Below the pieces are notes generated by a model, which saw only the letters and a program-made list of their open reading frames with translations, was not told the DNA's origin and ran no database searches. Positions 15,164 to 22,805 of a DNA stretch of 22,805 nt are shown piece by piece (position 1 is the stretch's first letter; each line of letters opens with the position of its first letter). This DNA comes from Balneolales bacterium (GTDB taxonomy: Bacteria; Bacteroidota; Rhodothermia; Balneolales; Natronogracilivirgulaceae). The stretch is taken from assembly GCA_007135895.1 (NCBI GenBank), contig SLHZ01000046.1:1-22805 (forward strand), written 5' to 3'. A program made the position numbers and the translations under genes.

Positions 15164-18100
15164 CTACTTTTCAATTTCAAAATAGCGGTCGCTGGCCGAC
15201 AGCGGGTCTTCTTTGTTGACCGACGCGAAGCCGGCTTTTTCCACCAGGCGGTTGACCAGGTTGAACATGCAAGGTACGGCAAAAAGCATCAGCACCGTCG
15301 ACATGAACAGGCCTCCGATTACCGTGCGGGCCATCGGGCTCCATGTCTCCGCTCCGGCGCCCAGCTGCAGGGCCAATGGCGTCATCGCCAGGATGGTTGT
15401 CAGCGCCGTCATGAGGATAGGCCGCAAGCGACGGGTAGCTCCGTTGACAATGGCCTGAAGGCGCTCCTGTCCGCGCGCCTGTAAAATCTTGATATAGTCG
15501 ATCATCACAATGCCGTTATTGACGACAATCCCGGTCAGCAGGACCAGGCCGACCATGGCCGTCACGCTGATGGGCGTTCCGGTGAGCCAGAGCATGATCA
15601 GGACACCGGTCAGGGCCAGCGGTATGGTCACGATGATGATCAGGGGCTCAATCAGGCTCTCAAACTGGGAAGCCATCACCATGTAGGTCAGAAAACCGGC
15701 AATCAGGAAGGCGATCATGAGATAGTAAAAGGATGCCTGCTGGTCTTCTGCGGCACCTCCTACTTCATAGCGGTAGCCCTCGGGCCAGTGCATGCCATCC
15801 AGCGCCGCCCGGGTCATTTCGGTGGCCGATCGCAGGTCCACGCCGCTGAGATCGGCATTGATCTCAATCATGCGCTCCTGGTTGATCCGGTGGATGCTGG
15901 AAGGACCTGTCACCCGGTCGATGCTGGCCAGGTTTTTCAGGGGCATCCAGCCCCCGGCCGGCGTGCGGATCTGGATCTCGTCGAGCAAGCCCGAATGAGC
16001 ACGGTCATAGGGATCCAGTTGCACAAGTACCTCAAATTCCACTCCCTGGTCGACAAATGTGGTGGCCACATCACCGCGAACGGCATTGCTGACCGCAGTG
16101 GTCACCTGGGCGGTGGTCATGCCCACCCGCGATATCCGCTCACGATCCATGTTGATACGAAGCTCTGGTCGTCCCTGATCGGCAGAGCTGAAAAGACCGG
16201 CCACACCGGGGATCTGCTGCATCCTCGAGATAGCAGTAAGGGCAAGATCACTTCTTGTTTCAGGGTCAAAACCGTAGATATGGACGATCAGGCCGGTTTC
16301 ACCATCCGGACTCAGCGGATCCTCCCTTAGTTCACGGATATTGACCGATGGCACTTCCCCGAGCTTGTCCAGCAACTGCGCCGTTATTTCGAACTGACTG
16401 CGGGAGCGCTCGCCCACGGGAACCAGTTCAATGCGAACCACTCCTCTGTTACCGCCGGGATTATCGGCTCCTTCAATGCCGATCTTGTCGCCATAATCGG
16501 ATACCAGTAAACGCAGTTCGGGTACTTCACGGGTAACAATCGCCTCAATATGGCGGAACGTCCGCTCCAGCTCAAACAGATTGACGCCCGGCTCACGCTC
16601 TACCTCCAGGACGATCTTGTTCTCGTCCACACTGGGAAAGAATTCCCCGCCAAGCTGGTAGAAAACCGGTATGGATGCCAGCAGCAGACCGAAAGCGATG
16701 AGTACGGTGGTACCACTGTACCGTAACACCCCGCCAATGGTGCGGCGATAGCGGTCTTCCAGCCGGTCAAAGCCGTTTTTGAGCATTTCAGCGACTCTTC
16801 GTCCCAATCGTCGCATGAGTATGCGGATCCGACCGAACAACAGGTCGCCAAGTCGCTTGAATCCCGCTTTAAGCCCGTTGCGCATCCGGTCTATGCTGCG
16901 GCTGCGCGGATGCGGTTGCTGTTCTTCCTCACGGCCTTCCTGAGCCGACTTCTGGTCGTCGCCACGGCTGGCCGGAGCCGGTTGCTCACTACCCCTCTGA
17001 CCCGCCTGCCGGCTCTCCTCCCGGATAAAAAACCGGGATGCCATCACAGGGATGAGTGTCAGGGCGACCAGAACGGAAATCACCAGGGCAAACGAAACCG
17101 TGAGGGCCAGGTCGCGGAACAACAGTCCGGCTATTCCCGGCACGAATAGCACAGGCAGAAAAACGACAAGGGTGGTGAGGGTGGACATCAACACCGGACC
17201 GGAGACTTCGCGGGCACCGTTGACCGCCGCTGTTTTGGGGTCTTTGCCGTCTTCACGGAAACGGAAGATGTTCTCCAGTACGACCACCGCGTTATCCACC
17301 ACCAGACCTACCGCCAGTGTCAGACCGGACAGCGAAATGATATTCAGACTTACGTCGGCCCAGTGCATGATGCTGAAAGTAGCCGTAATCGACACGGGAA
17401 TGGAGATGGCCACAATGAGGGAGGAGCGCCCGCTCCGCAGAAACAGCAGGAGCATGAGCATGACCAGCAAGACGGCCTGAAAACCCGTACGGATCAGGTT
17501 CCGAATGGACATTTCGATAAAATCGGCCTGGTTGGTTAGAACATCGAGATAAACACCCGGCGGCAGAATGGTACGCAGATCGTCCAGGGCTCTCATTACC
17601 CCGCCGGCGGCCATAACCACATTGCTGTCGCTCTGCCGGTAGATATTGATGATGACACCATCGTTGCCCTGAACCCTTACGTTGCCGATGGGCTGGGCGA
17701 TTCCGTCTTCGACCCGGGCGACATCCCGGAGATAGACCGGATTGCCTTCATGCGTACCGACAATGGTATTCCGGATCTGCTCAATATTGCGGAAATCACC
17801 CACGGTCCGCAGCGAATAGGTGGTCTCCCCTTCTTCGAGCTGGCCGGCGGGTACCTGGATGTTTTCCTGACGCAGCGTGGAGGCAATTTCCGCAATGTCA
17901 AGATTATATGTCCGCATGCCGGCATTGCTAACCCGGATATTGATCTGACGGTCGTACCCCCCTGCCGTGGCGGCCGAAGCCACACCACTTATCCGTTCAA
18001 TCCGCTGCTCAAGCTGCTGCGTAGCGATGGTGCGCAGTTCACGGGGACTCCGCGTGGCCGATGTGAGCGTAAGCACCACCACCGGTTCATCATTGGGGTC

Positions 18101-18496
18101 ATAGGAGAAAACCACCGGCTGCTCCGCATCCTGCGGAATACCCCGGCGAATCATGTCCAGACGCTTGCGGACCTCCGTTTCGGCAAAAAAGAGATCGGTA
18201 CCCCAGTTGAAATTCAGACGAACCACCGACGCTCCCTGACTGGAAAGCGAACGGACTCGCTGAATGCCCGAAACGCTGCCTACCGCTTCTTCGATCGGAC
18301 GGGTAATAAGCGCCTCCATGTCTTCCGGAGCTACTCCCTCGTAGGTGGTGTACACCGTAACGGTGGGAAACGTCACATCCGGATAGAGATTAAGCCGGAG
18401 ATTGGTCAGGCCGAAAACACCAAAACCAATGAGAATGAGACTCATCATCAGAAAGGTGACCGGCCTCTTAACCGCCAGAAGGGATAGATTCTTCAT
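15164..18496 (-). CDS. RND efflux transporter permease (first of the operon), with a long cytoplasmic insert
   Basis: A 1110-residue RND pump, paralogous to the next gene. Helix 1 is RPVTFLMMSLILIGFGVFGL (11-30). Helix 4 carries GLVVDNAVVVLEN with D401 and N402. Between helix 6, ending about residue 490 (LIPVMASRFF), and helix 7, starting about 590, it has about 100 hydrophilic residues. These comprise a low-complexity Q/E/R/S-rich part (491-535) and then a basic amphipathic part (RMRNGLKAGFKRLGDLL and RILMRRLGRRVAEM) leading to the family-typical EDRYRRTI. The second permease has only about 40 residues there. The C-terminal half ends with the usual TSVTAM/GIVVNNGIVMIDYI and LRPILMTALTTILAM pattern. 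It is 27 bp after the membrane-fusion gene. The family call is certain, the substrate unknown. Confidence 0.93.
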   Translation of the reverse strand: MKNLSLLAVKRPVTFLMMSLILIGFGVFGLTNLRLNLYPDVTFPTVTVYTTYEGVAPEDMEALITRPIEEAVGSVSGIQRVRSLSSQGASVVRLNFNWGTDLFFAETEVRKRLDMIRRGIPQDAEQPVVFSYDPNDEPVVVLTLTSATRSPRELRTIATQQLEQRIERISGVASAATAGGYDRQINIRVSNAGMRTYNLDIAEIASTLRQENIQVPAGQLEEGETTYSLRTVGDFRNIEQIRNTIVGTHEGNPVYLRDVARVEDGIAQPIGNVRVQGNDGVIINIYRQSDSNVVMAAGGVMRALDDLRTILPPGVYLDVLTNQADFIEMSIRNLIRTGFQAVLLVMLMLLLFLRSGRSSLIVAISIPVSITATFSIMHWADVSLNIISLSGLTLAVGLVVDNAVVVLENIFRFREDGKDPKTAAVNGAREVSGPVLMSTLTTLVVFLPVLFVPGIAGLLFRDLALTVSFALVISVLVALTLIPVMASRFFIREESRQAGQRGSEQPAPASRGDDQKSAQEGREEEQQPHPRSRSIDRMRNGLKAGFKRLGDLLFGRIRILMRRLGRRVAEMLKNGFDRLEDRYRRTIGGVLRYSGTTVLIAFGLLLASIPVFYQLGGEFFPSVDENKIVLEVEREPGVNLFELERTFRHIEAIVTREVPELRLLVSDYGDKIGIEGADNPGGNRGVVRIELVPVGERSRSQFEITAQLLDKLGEVPSVNIRELREDPLSPDGETGLIVHIYGFDPETRSDLALTAISRMQQIPGVAGLFSSADQGRPELRINMDRERISRVGMTTAQVTTAVSNAVRGDVATTFVDQGVEFEVLVQLDPYDRAHSGLLDEIQIRTPAGGWMPLKNLASIDRVTGPSSIHRINQERMIEINADLSGVDLRSATEMTRAALDGMHWPEGYRYEVGGAAEDQQASFYYLMIAFLIAGFLTYMVMASQFESLIEPLIIIVTIPLALTGVLIMLWLTGTPISVTAMVGLVLLTGIVVNNGIVMIDYIKILQARGQERLQAIVNGATRRLRPILMTALTTILAMTPLALQLGAGAETWSPMARTVIGGLFMSTVLMLFAVPCMFNLVNRLVEKAGFASVNKEDPLSASDRYFEIEK
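16742..17026 (-). other. Coding insertion in the helix 6-7 loop of the first RND pump
   Basis: Residues 491-585 of the 1110-residue pump: first a Gln/Glu/Arg/Ser-rich disordered segment, then two basic amphipathic stretches. It is predicted on the cytoplasmic side from its place between helices 6 and 7. It is in frame and does not disrupt the protein. Confidence 0.5.
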
Positions 18497-18523
18497 GATT
18501 GAATATATTCTGCCTCAGGGCTT

Positions 18524-19912
18524 TTATTCTCGTGCTCTTGCTGCTTGTCCTTCCCCTCTTCCGGTTCTTCTTTCACCCGGGGACTCGTTTTCAGCGGTCT
18601 GAGACCTTTCACCAGAAGGCCCATTTTCACCCGCTTGTGTCCGGTCACCAGAAGACCTATTTTCACCTGCCGGAGGTTTTCCATCACCAGATAGTTCCTG
18701 CTCCGCACTTCGGCGATCGAGGCCGGCTACACGGATCCTGCTCCGGTCACTCAGGTTGCGCTGACCTGTTATGATCAGCTGATCATCCTTCTGCAAACCG
18801 GAGACCACCTCGACACGTTCACCTTGCTGCAGGCCCAGTTCGAGCTGACGCTGACGGGCGAGGGTATCGCCCTGAGAAACAAAAGCGACATAATTGCGCT
18901 GTATTTCCACCGTGTTGGTTTCGGGATTGATGTAGGTCTCAATCTGTTCGATCATCGCGGAACGGGGAATGACAACGGTGTTCTCATGTGTAATGATCGT
19001 AATGCGGGAATCGACCAGGGCGCCCTGGTGGACCGACGGCCCCGCATCGGTCAAAGTCACCACTACTTCACCCAGTCCACTGACCGGATTGAGTTGCGGA
19101 CTGATGCGTGATATGATCCCATCGGCGATCAGGCCGTCACGGTTCGAAAGGCGCAATGCCACCGGCATGCCAATGCGAACCGCCTCCCAGTCCTGCATTG
19201 GGAGAAACAGCCTGGTTTCATAGCCTACCAGATTGGCCAGTTCAAAGACCGTATCGCCGGTCCGGGCGAGATCACCCACCGCGATGGAACGGCTCAGAAC
19301 CACCCCGTCGACAGGAGACAACAACTCGGTGTTCTTCAGGTTTTCTCTGCTCTGGGTAAGGGCCGCCCTTGCCGATTCGTACTGCGCACGGCTGCTCTGG
19401 TAGGCTGAACGGGCATTGTCATACTCACTTTGACTGCTGGCACCGCGTTCAAAAAGACGCGTCTGCCGGACATAAGTGACGCTGTCTCGTTCCAGTGAGG
19501 ACCGGCTTTGCCGAAGCTGGGCCCTGGCCTGTTCCAGGGCATCCCGAAGCGGAACGTCATAGATTCGTGCCAGTATATCACCCTGGCGGACCGAATCGCC
19601 CAGGTCAACATATATATCCGTAATCCGGTTGCTGACCTGGGGTATGATGGCTACCACATCACGGGCCTGGATAGTACCAAAAGAGCGGACCTCATCGGAT
19701 ATGTTTGACGTTGAGACCGGTGCGGTTTCAACACTGATGGCTGGACGGGACATCTGGCCCCACGGTCCGGCAGCACCGGGACGTCCCGGGGGCTGGCCTG
19801 CGTCATCGTTGCCGCCGCCACAACCAGACAACAGCACAACGGATGCCGCAAGTACCGGAAGGAGGATCTTTGCGGGTATCAGAGATAAGGGAGTTCTCTT
19901 CAAGCGGTTCAA
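18524..19912 (-). CDS. RND efflux periplasmic adaptor (membrane-fusion) lipoprotein
   Basis: A 462-residue membrane-fusion protein that links an RND pump to an outer-membrane channel. The start is TTG 19912, as no ATG lies in frame upstream before a stop; a second TTG at 19903 is possible. A lipoprotein signal follows with lipobox LSGC (C31) and then a glycine-rich linker. Next come a first barrel-sandwich half (VSNRITDIYVDLGDSVRQGD), a coiled-coil hairpin rich in Q/R/S (about residues 125-200, with LEQARAQLRQSRSSLERD), the second half (LSPVDGVVLSRSIAVGDLAR), and beta-barrel and membrane-proximal domains. From about residue 408 an extra tail carries 12-residue repeats ending AGEN, AGEN and TAEN. 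It is the first gene of the operon with the two RND pumps and has a sigma-70-like promoter upstream. Confidence 0.93.
   Translation of the reverse strand: MNRLKRTPLSLIPAKILLPVLAASVVLLSGCGGGNDDAGQPPGRPGAAGPWGQMSRPAISVETAPVSTSNISDEVRSFGTIQARDVVAIIPQVSNRITDIYVDLGDSVRQGDILARIYDVPLRDALEQARAQLRQSRSSLERDSVTYVRQTRLFERGASSQSEYDNARSAYQSSRAQYESARAALTQSRENLKNTELLSPVDGVVLSRSIAVGDLARTGDTVFELANLVGYETRLFLPMQDWEAVRIGMPVALRLSNRDGLIADGIISRISPQLNPVSGLGEVVVTLTDAGPSVHQGALVDSRITIITHENTVVIPRSAMIEQIETYINPETNTVEIQRNYVAFVSQGDTLARQRQLELGLQQGERVEVVSGLQKDDQLIITGQRNLSDRSRIRVAGLDRRSAEQELSGDGKPPAGENRSSGDRTQAGENGPSGERSQTAENESPGERRTGRGEGQAARARE
18574..18684 (-). repeat. In-frame 36/36/39-bp repeats at the 3' end of the adaptor gene
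   Basis: Three units start at 18574, 18610 and 18646 (plus-strand mark CACC[A/C]G), and a partial one follows at 18685. Lengths 36, 36 and 39 keep the reading frame. They encode a charged tail with blocks such as RSSGDRTQAGEN and GPSGERSQTAEN, which lies beyond the conserved adaptor domains. Confidence 0.65.
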
Positions 19913-19939
19913 GGGATTGTATTTTGTTCGGGATGGATT

Positions 19940-19968
19940 TGTATACTATCGTGAACCATAAACGTCAA
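19940..19968 (-). promoter_or_regulatory. Sigma-70-like promoter of the efflux operon
   Basis: Read on the minus strand, TTGACG (19963-19968) is followed by a 17-bp spacer and TATACA (19940-19945). Both boxes are one base from consensus in the critical positions and the spacing is ideal. Transcription would start near 19933, leaving about 20 bases before the TTG start at 19912. This is a vegetative-type promoter rather than the Bacteroidota TAnnTTTG pattern. Confidence 0.6.
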
Positions 19969-20005
19969 TTTATCCCGAAACGTTTGCCGTTCAAATTATT
20001 TTAGG

Positions 20006-20021
20006 CATGTTTTACAACATG
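20006..20021. promoter_or_regulatory. Palindrome CATGTT-N4-AACATG, possible operator
   Basis: A perfect 6-bp inverted repeat with a 4-bp centre, 37 bp upstream of the -35 box of the efflux promoter and 46 bp past the stop of the upstream gene. It could bind a regulator of the efflux operon; no regulator gene is adjacent. A hairpin terminator is less likely since no T-run follows in either direction. Confidence 0.4.
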
Positions 20022-20067
20022 TAACAATACCCTCACGGCACGATAAAGAGTTCCAGCAGTTTATTAT

Positions 20068-21501
20068 CTATGGCTTTACAAGTCTGCTGATCATCCCGTT
20101 GAAAATAAAAAAGTGAAAAGGAAGCACCACCAGCCAGTAAAGGCGCCCCAAAACGCCGCGAGGCCGAAACGTGGCAACCTGAACCAGTTTACTCTCCTTC
20201 ACCTGGAACTCCAGCCAGGCTTCACCCGGAAGTCGCATCTCGGCATACAGCAACAGGCGTCCGTCTTCCTTATCTGCCAATAGCACCCTCCAGAAATCCA
20301 GCGTATCACCACTGTGAATCGTATCAGCAGAGGTGCGCCCCCTGCGCAATCCCACTCCTCCGATAAGCTTGTCTGCCAGGCCACGAATCCGCCACAGCCA
20401 GTTGCCATAATACCAACCGGTATCTCCACCGATAGCCCATATCCGATCCAGGACGGCCTCACGGTTTTCAAACGGACGCTCTTTATAATCTCTGAAGCAT
20501 CCTTCTACCGGAACCTGCACAAACTTCGAAAGGCCACTGCCCATCCGCTCGCTCAGCTGGCCACTGATCATGGAATCTTTCCAGCTTGAGAGAATGGCAT
20601 TCTGATCAATTTTGCGAAATGCCAGCGCCACGGCCTCACTATAGGGTATGAGTGTGATCCCCAGATCGTCAGCCAGCGTATTTGGACGGCAGGTTACATC
20701 CACCTTCATGCTGTCTACCAGTTTCACCGCCAGGGAATAGCTCGTCGATGTAATGAAATAGAGCCAGTAAGACGATAAACGCGGGCTGAAGACCGGTACG
20801 GGTATGATGATCCGGCGAAGCCCCCTCACCTTCGCATAGCCCTGAAGCATTTGATGGTAGTTGAGGATTTCCGGACCACCGATATCATAATTCCGGCCAT
20901 AGGAGGGCTCGTGAAATAGAACTCTTTCCAGATACTGCAGAACATTGCGTACGGCTATGGGCTGCGAACGGGTTTTTAGCCATTTTGGTGCGATCATAAC
21001 CGGTAGCTTCTCAACCAGATCGCGTATAATTTCAAACGAGGCGCTTCCTGAACCAATGATTATACCGGCTCGCAATGTTGTCAGGGCATAGAACTCTGAA
21101 TCGAGGATTTCTTCAACCTTCTTTCTTGAACGCAGATGTGCCGAGAGAGATTCCTCATTGGCAATGCCACTGAGATAGACTACATGGCGAACCTGTGTCC
21201 TCTGCATCGCAAGAGAAAAATTGCGGGCAGCCCTCTGCTCCAGTTCCTCGAAATCACCAGACCGTGACGACATGGAATGGATCAGGTAGTAGGCCCCTTC
21301 AATATCATCAGGTATAGACCTGAGCGATTCGGGCTCTAAAAAATCTGCTTCTACCACCTGGACACGATCGTGGTGGTGAGCATCAAGCTTTAGACGCTGC
21401 TTGTCGCGCACGCAACACACCACATCGTGTCCGTTCTCGAGCAGTACCGGCAAGAGCCGCTTTCCTATGTAGCCGGTAACTCCCGTAAGCAGAATTTTCA
21501 T
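20068..21501 (-). CDS. NAD(P)-binding SDR family protein with DUF2867 domain
   Basis: A 477-residue protein starting at ATG 21501, where the sequence MKILLTGVTGYIGKRLL gives a textbook Rossmann start (GxxGxxG at 7-13). Longer in-frame starts would run into the upstream gene. Residues 1 to about 300 form an atypical SDR/NmrA-like NAD(P)-binding domain with YLIHSMSS and VVYLSGI strands, but no standard YxxxK is clear. The rest matches the DUF2867 domain found in E. coli YbjT-like proteins (GDTGWYYGNWLWRIRG, DTLDFWRVLLAD, GEAWLEFQV). Its end is hydrophobic (GRLYWLVVLPFHFFIFNGMI), suggesting membrane association. It starts 13 bp after the P5C dehydrogenase stop, so the two are probably co-transcribed. 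The reaction is unknown. Confidence 0.87.
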   Translation of the reverse strand: MKILLTGVTGYIGKRLLPVLLENGHDVVCCVRDKQRLKLDAHHHDRVQVVEADFLEPESLRSIPDDIEGAYYLIHSMSSRSGDFEELEQRAARNFSLAMQRTQVRHVVYLSGIANEESLSAHLRSRKKVEEILDSEFYALTTLRAGIIIGSGSASFEIIRDLVEKLPVMIAPKWLKTRSQPIAVRNVLQYLERVLFHEPSYGRNYDIGGPEILNYHQMLQGYAKVRGLRRIIIPVPVFSPRLSSYWLYFITSTSYSLAVKLVDSMKVDVTCRPNTLADDLGITLIPYSEAVALAFRKIDQNAILSSWKDSMISGQLSERMGSGLSKFVQVPVEGCFRDYKERPFENREAVLDRIWAIGGDTGWYYGNWLWRIRGLADKLIGGVGLRRGRTSADTIHSGDTLDFWRVLLADKEDGRLLLYAEMRLPGEAWLEFQVKESKLVQVATFRPRGVLGRLYWLVVLPFHFFIFNGMISRLVKP

Positions 21502-21514
21502 GGCAATGCCATTT

Positions 21515-22805
21515 TTACCCCATATAGGGATACTTCCAGGAGACCGGTGGGTCGAAAACCTCTTTGATGGAACGGGCCGAAAGCCAGCGCAGCAGGTTCT
21601 GACGGCTTCCCGCCTTGTCGTTGGTGCCCGAACCCCTCGCACCGCCAAAGGGCTGCTGGTCAACCACCGCGCCGGTCGGCTTGTCATTGATGTAAAAGTT
21701 GCCGGCGGCATTGCGGAGAGCATCGGCCATCTGCTTCAGGATGTAACGATCCCGTGCAAAAATGGCGCCGGTAAGACCGTAGGGCGATGTTTGGTCGCAA
21801 AGTTGCAAGGTCTCTTCAAAATCCTTGTCCTTGTAAACATATACCGTGAGAACCGGACCGAAGATCTCCTCGGTCATGGTCTGGAATTGCGGATCGCTGG
21901 CCTGAATAACCGTTGGCTCCACGAAATAACCCTCCTTGTCGTCACATCCACCACCGGCCAGTATTTTGGCATCGCCCGATTTGCGGGCATATTCGATATA
22001 CTCGCTAATGGTGTCGAAGGCACTTTTGTCGATAATGGCGCCCATGAAGTTCCGGAAGTCACTGACGTCTCCCATGCGGATCTGAGCCGTTTCATCCAGG
22101 AGTTTCTTCCGAACGGTTTTCCACATCGATTCCGGAACATACATTCGGGAAGCGGCCGAACACTTTTGCCCCTGGTATTCAAAAGCACCTCTGACAGCGG
22201 CGGTTACCACCTGATCGGGATCCGCCGAGTTGTGTACGAAGATGAAATCCTTGCCGCCGGTCTCACCCACGATACGCGGATACGTACGGTAGGTTTCCAG
22301 CCGTGAGGCGATTTTTTTCCATAGATAGTTGAAGGTGGCGGTTGATCCGGTGAATTGCAGTCCGGCAAAGTGTTCGCTTTCCAGGACAGGGTCGCCGACG
22401 GCGGATCCGGAGCCCGGCACAAAGTTGATCACCCCATCGGGCAGTCCGGCCTCCTTGAGCAGCTGCATGACAAAATAGTTCGAATAAACCGCGCTGGTCG
22501 CCGGTTTCCAGACCACCACATTGCCACACATGGCCATCGATGTGGGCAGATTACCGGCTATGGCCGTGAAATTGAACGGTGTAACCGCAAAAAGAAATCC
22601 CTCCAGCGGCCGGTATTCCACCCGGTTCCACATCCCCGGCGGGGAACTGGGCTGATCGGTCATAATTTCCGTGAGATAGCGCGCATTGAAGCGGAAGAAA
22701 TCGGCCAGTTCACCCACCGCCTCTATTTCCGATTGATGGGGGGTCTTGGACTGGCCCAGCATGGTGGCGGCGTTGATCAGGTAACGCCATGAACCGGTCA
22801 GGATA
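21515..22805 (-). CDS. 1-pyrroline-5-carboxylate dehydrogenase, N-terminus beyond the window
   Basis: The C-terminal 430 or so residues of an aldehyde dehydrogenase that oxidises glutamate semialdehyde to glutamate, the second step of proline breakdown. The reading frame stays open to the window edge (ILTGSWRYLINAATMLGQSK), so the start is outside; a full-length enzyme is about 540 residues. Features include FAVTPFNFTAIAGNLP, the NAD-site FTGSTATF, the general-base region VGETGGKDF, the catalytic cysteine in QGQKCSAASR, EEIFGPVLTVYVY, and the substrate-site FGGARGSGTNDKAGS near the end. The AATMLGQSKTPHQSEI segment and PVSWKYPYMG end resemble the stand-alone bacterial and mitochondrial (ALDH4A1-like) P5CDH rather than bifunctional PutA. 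No proline dehydrogenase is in view. Confidence 0.93.
   Translation of the reverse strand, partial: ILTGSWRYLINAATMLGQSKTPHQSEIEAVGELADFFRFNARYLTEIMTDQPSSPPGMWNRVEYRPLEGFLFAVTPFNFTAIAGNLPTSMAMCGNVVVWKPATSAVYSNYFVMQLLKEAGLPDGVINFVPGSGSAVGDPVLESEHFAGLQFTGSTATFNYLWKKIASRLETYRTYPRIVGETGGKDFIFVHNSADPDQVVTAAVRGAFEYQGQKCSAASRMYVPESMWKTVRKKLLDETAQIRMGDVSDFRNFMGAIIDKSAFDTISEYIEYARKSGDAKILAGGGCDDKEGYFVEPTVIQASDPQFQTMTEEIFGPVLTVYVYKDKDFEETLQLCDQTSPYGLTGAIFARDRYILKQMADALRNAAGNFYINDKPTGAVVDQQPFGGARGSGTNDKAGSRQNLLRWLSARSIKEVFDPPVSWKYPYMG

Noticed and set aside
21502..21723. N-terminal extension of the SDR/DUF2867 protein
   Set aside because: It would overlap the end of the P5C dehydrogenase gene in another frame; the Rossmann motif starts exactly at ATG 21501.

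Overview
This window comes from a moderately GC-rich Gram-negative bacterium, most likely of the Bacteroidota/FCB group (Balneolota- or Rhodothermota-like). The evidence is a secreted protein ending in a Por/type IX secretion (T9SS) sorting domain (NYPNPFNSSTTIPF motif), several genes without a clear Shine-Dalgarno sequence, lipoproteins with lipoboxes, an SDR-type threonine dehydrogenase and a solitary TrpB2-type tryptophan synthase beta chain. The phylum is an inference; no rRNA is present.

Layout. 135-2726 (+): secreted DUF3160 protein with a T9SS sorting domain. 2833-5768 (-): TrpB2-like enzyme followed by a sodium:solute symporter. 5769-6164: a 396-bp divergent spacer filled largely by short tandem repeats. 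6165-8270 (+): M13 metallopeptidase lipoprotein. 8496-10750 (+): Kbl and SDR-type Tdh, which together degrade threonine to glycine plus acetyl-CoA. 10857-11858 (+): KAS III/FabH-type enzyme. 11997-19912 (-): an efflux operon read as membrane-fusion lipoprotein, RND permease, second RND permease, an MdtABC-like arrangement without an outer-membrane channel in view. 20068-21501 (-): SDR/DUF2867 protein. 21515-22805 (-): 1-pyrroline-5-carboxylate dehydrogenase, cut by the window edge.

The genes themselves are ordinary housekeeping and envelope genes. The unusual signal is between them. Most longer gene junctions carry a short tandem repeat with a sequence and period private to that junction: 20 bp at 2781-2840, 16-19 bp at 4299-4384, 14 bp at 5769-5796, 13 bp (11 copies, no indels) at 5805-5947, a degenerate CATG-rich repeat at 8310-8461, 17 bp at 9686-9736, and 33 bp (6 copies, no indels) at 11841-12038. 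In-frame 36/36/39-bp repeats also form the 3' end of the membrane-fusion gene (18574-18684). Several arrays include or touch a stop codon. In the 33-bp array the odd copies re-create the last codons and stop of fabH, which suggests local duplication seeded at gene ends. Whether this is mutational or functional cannot be decided from one window. No tRNA, rRNA, CRISPR, IS element or phage gene was seen.
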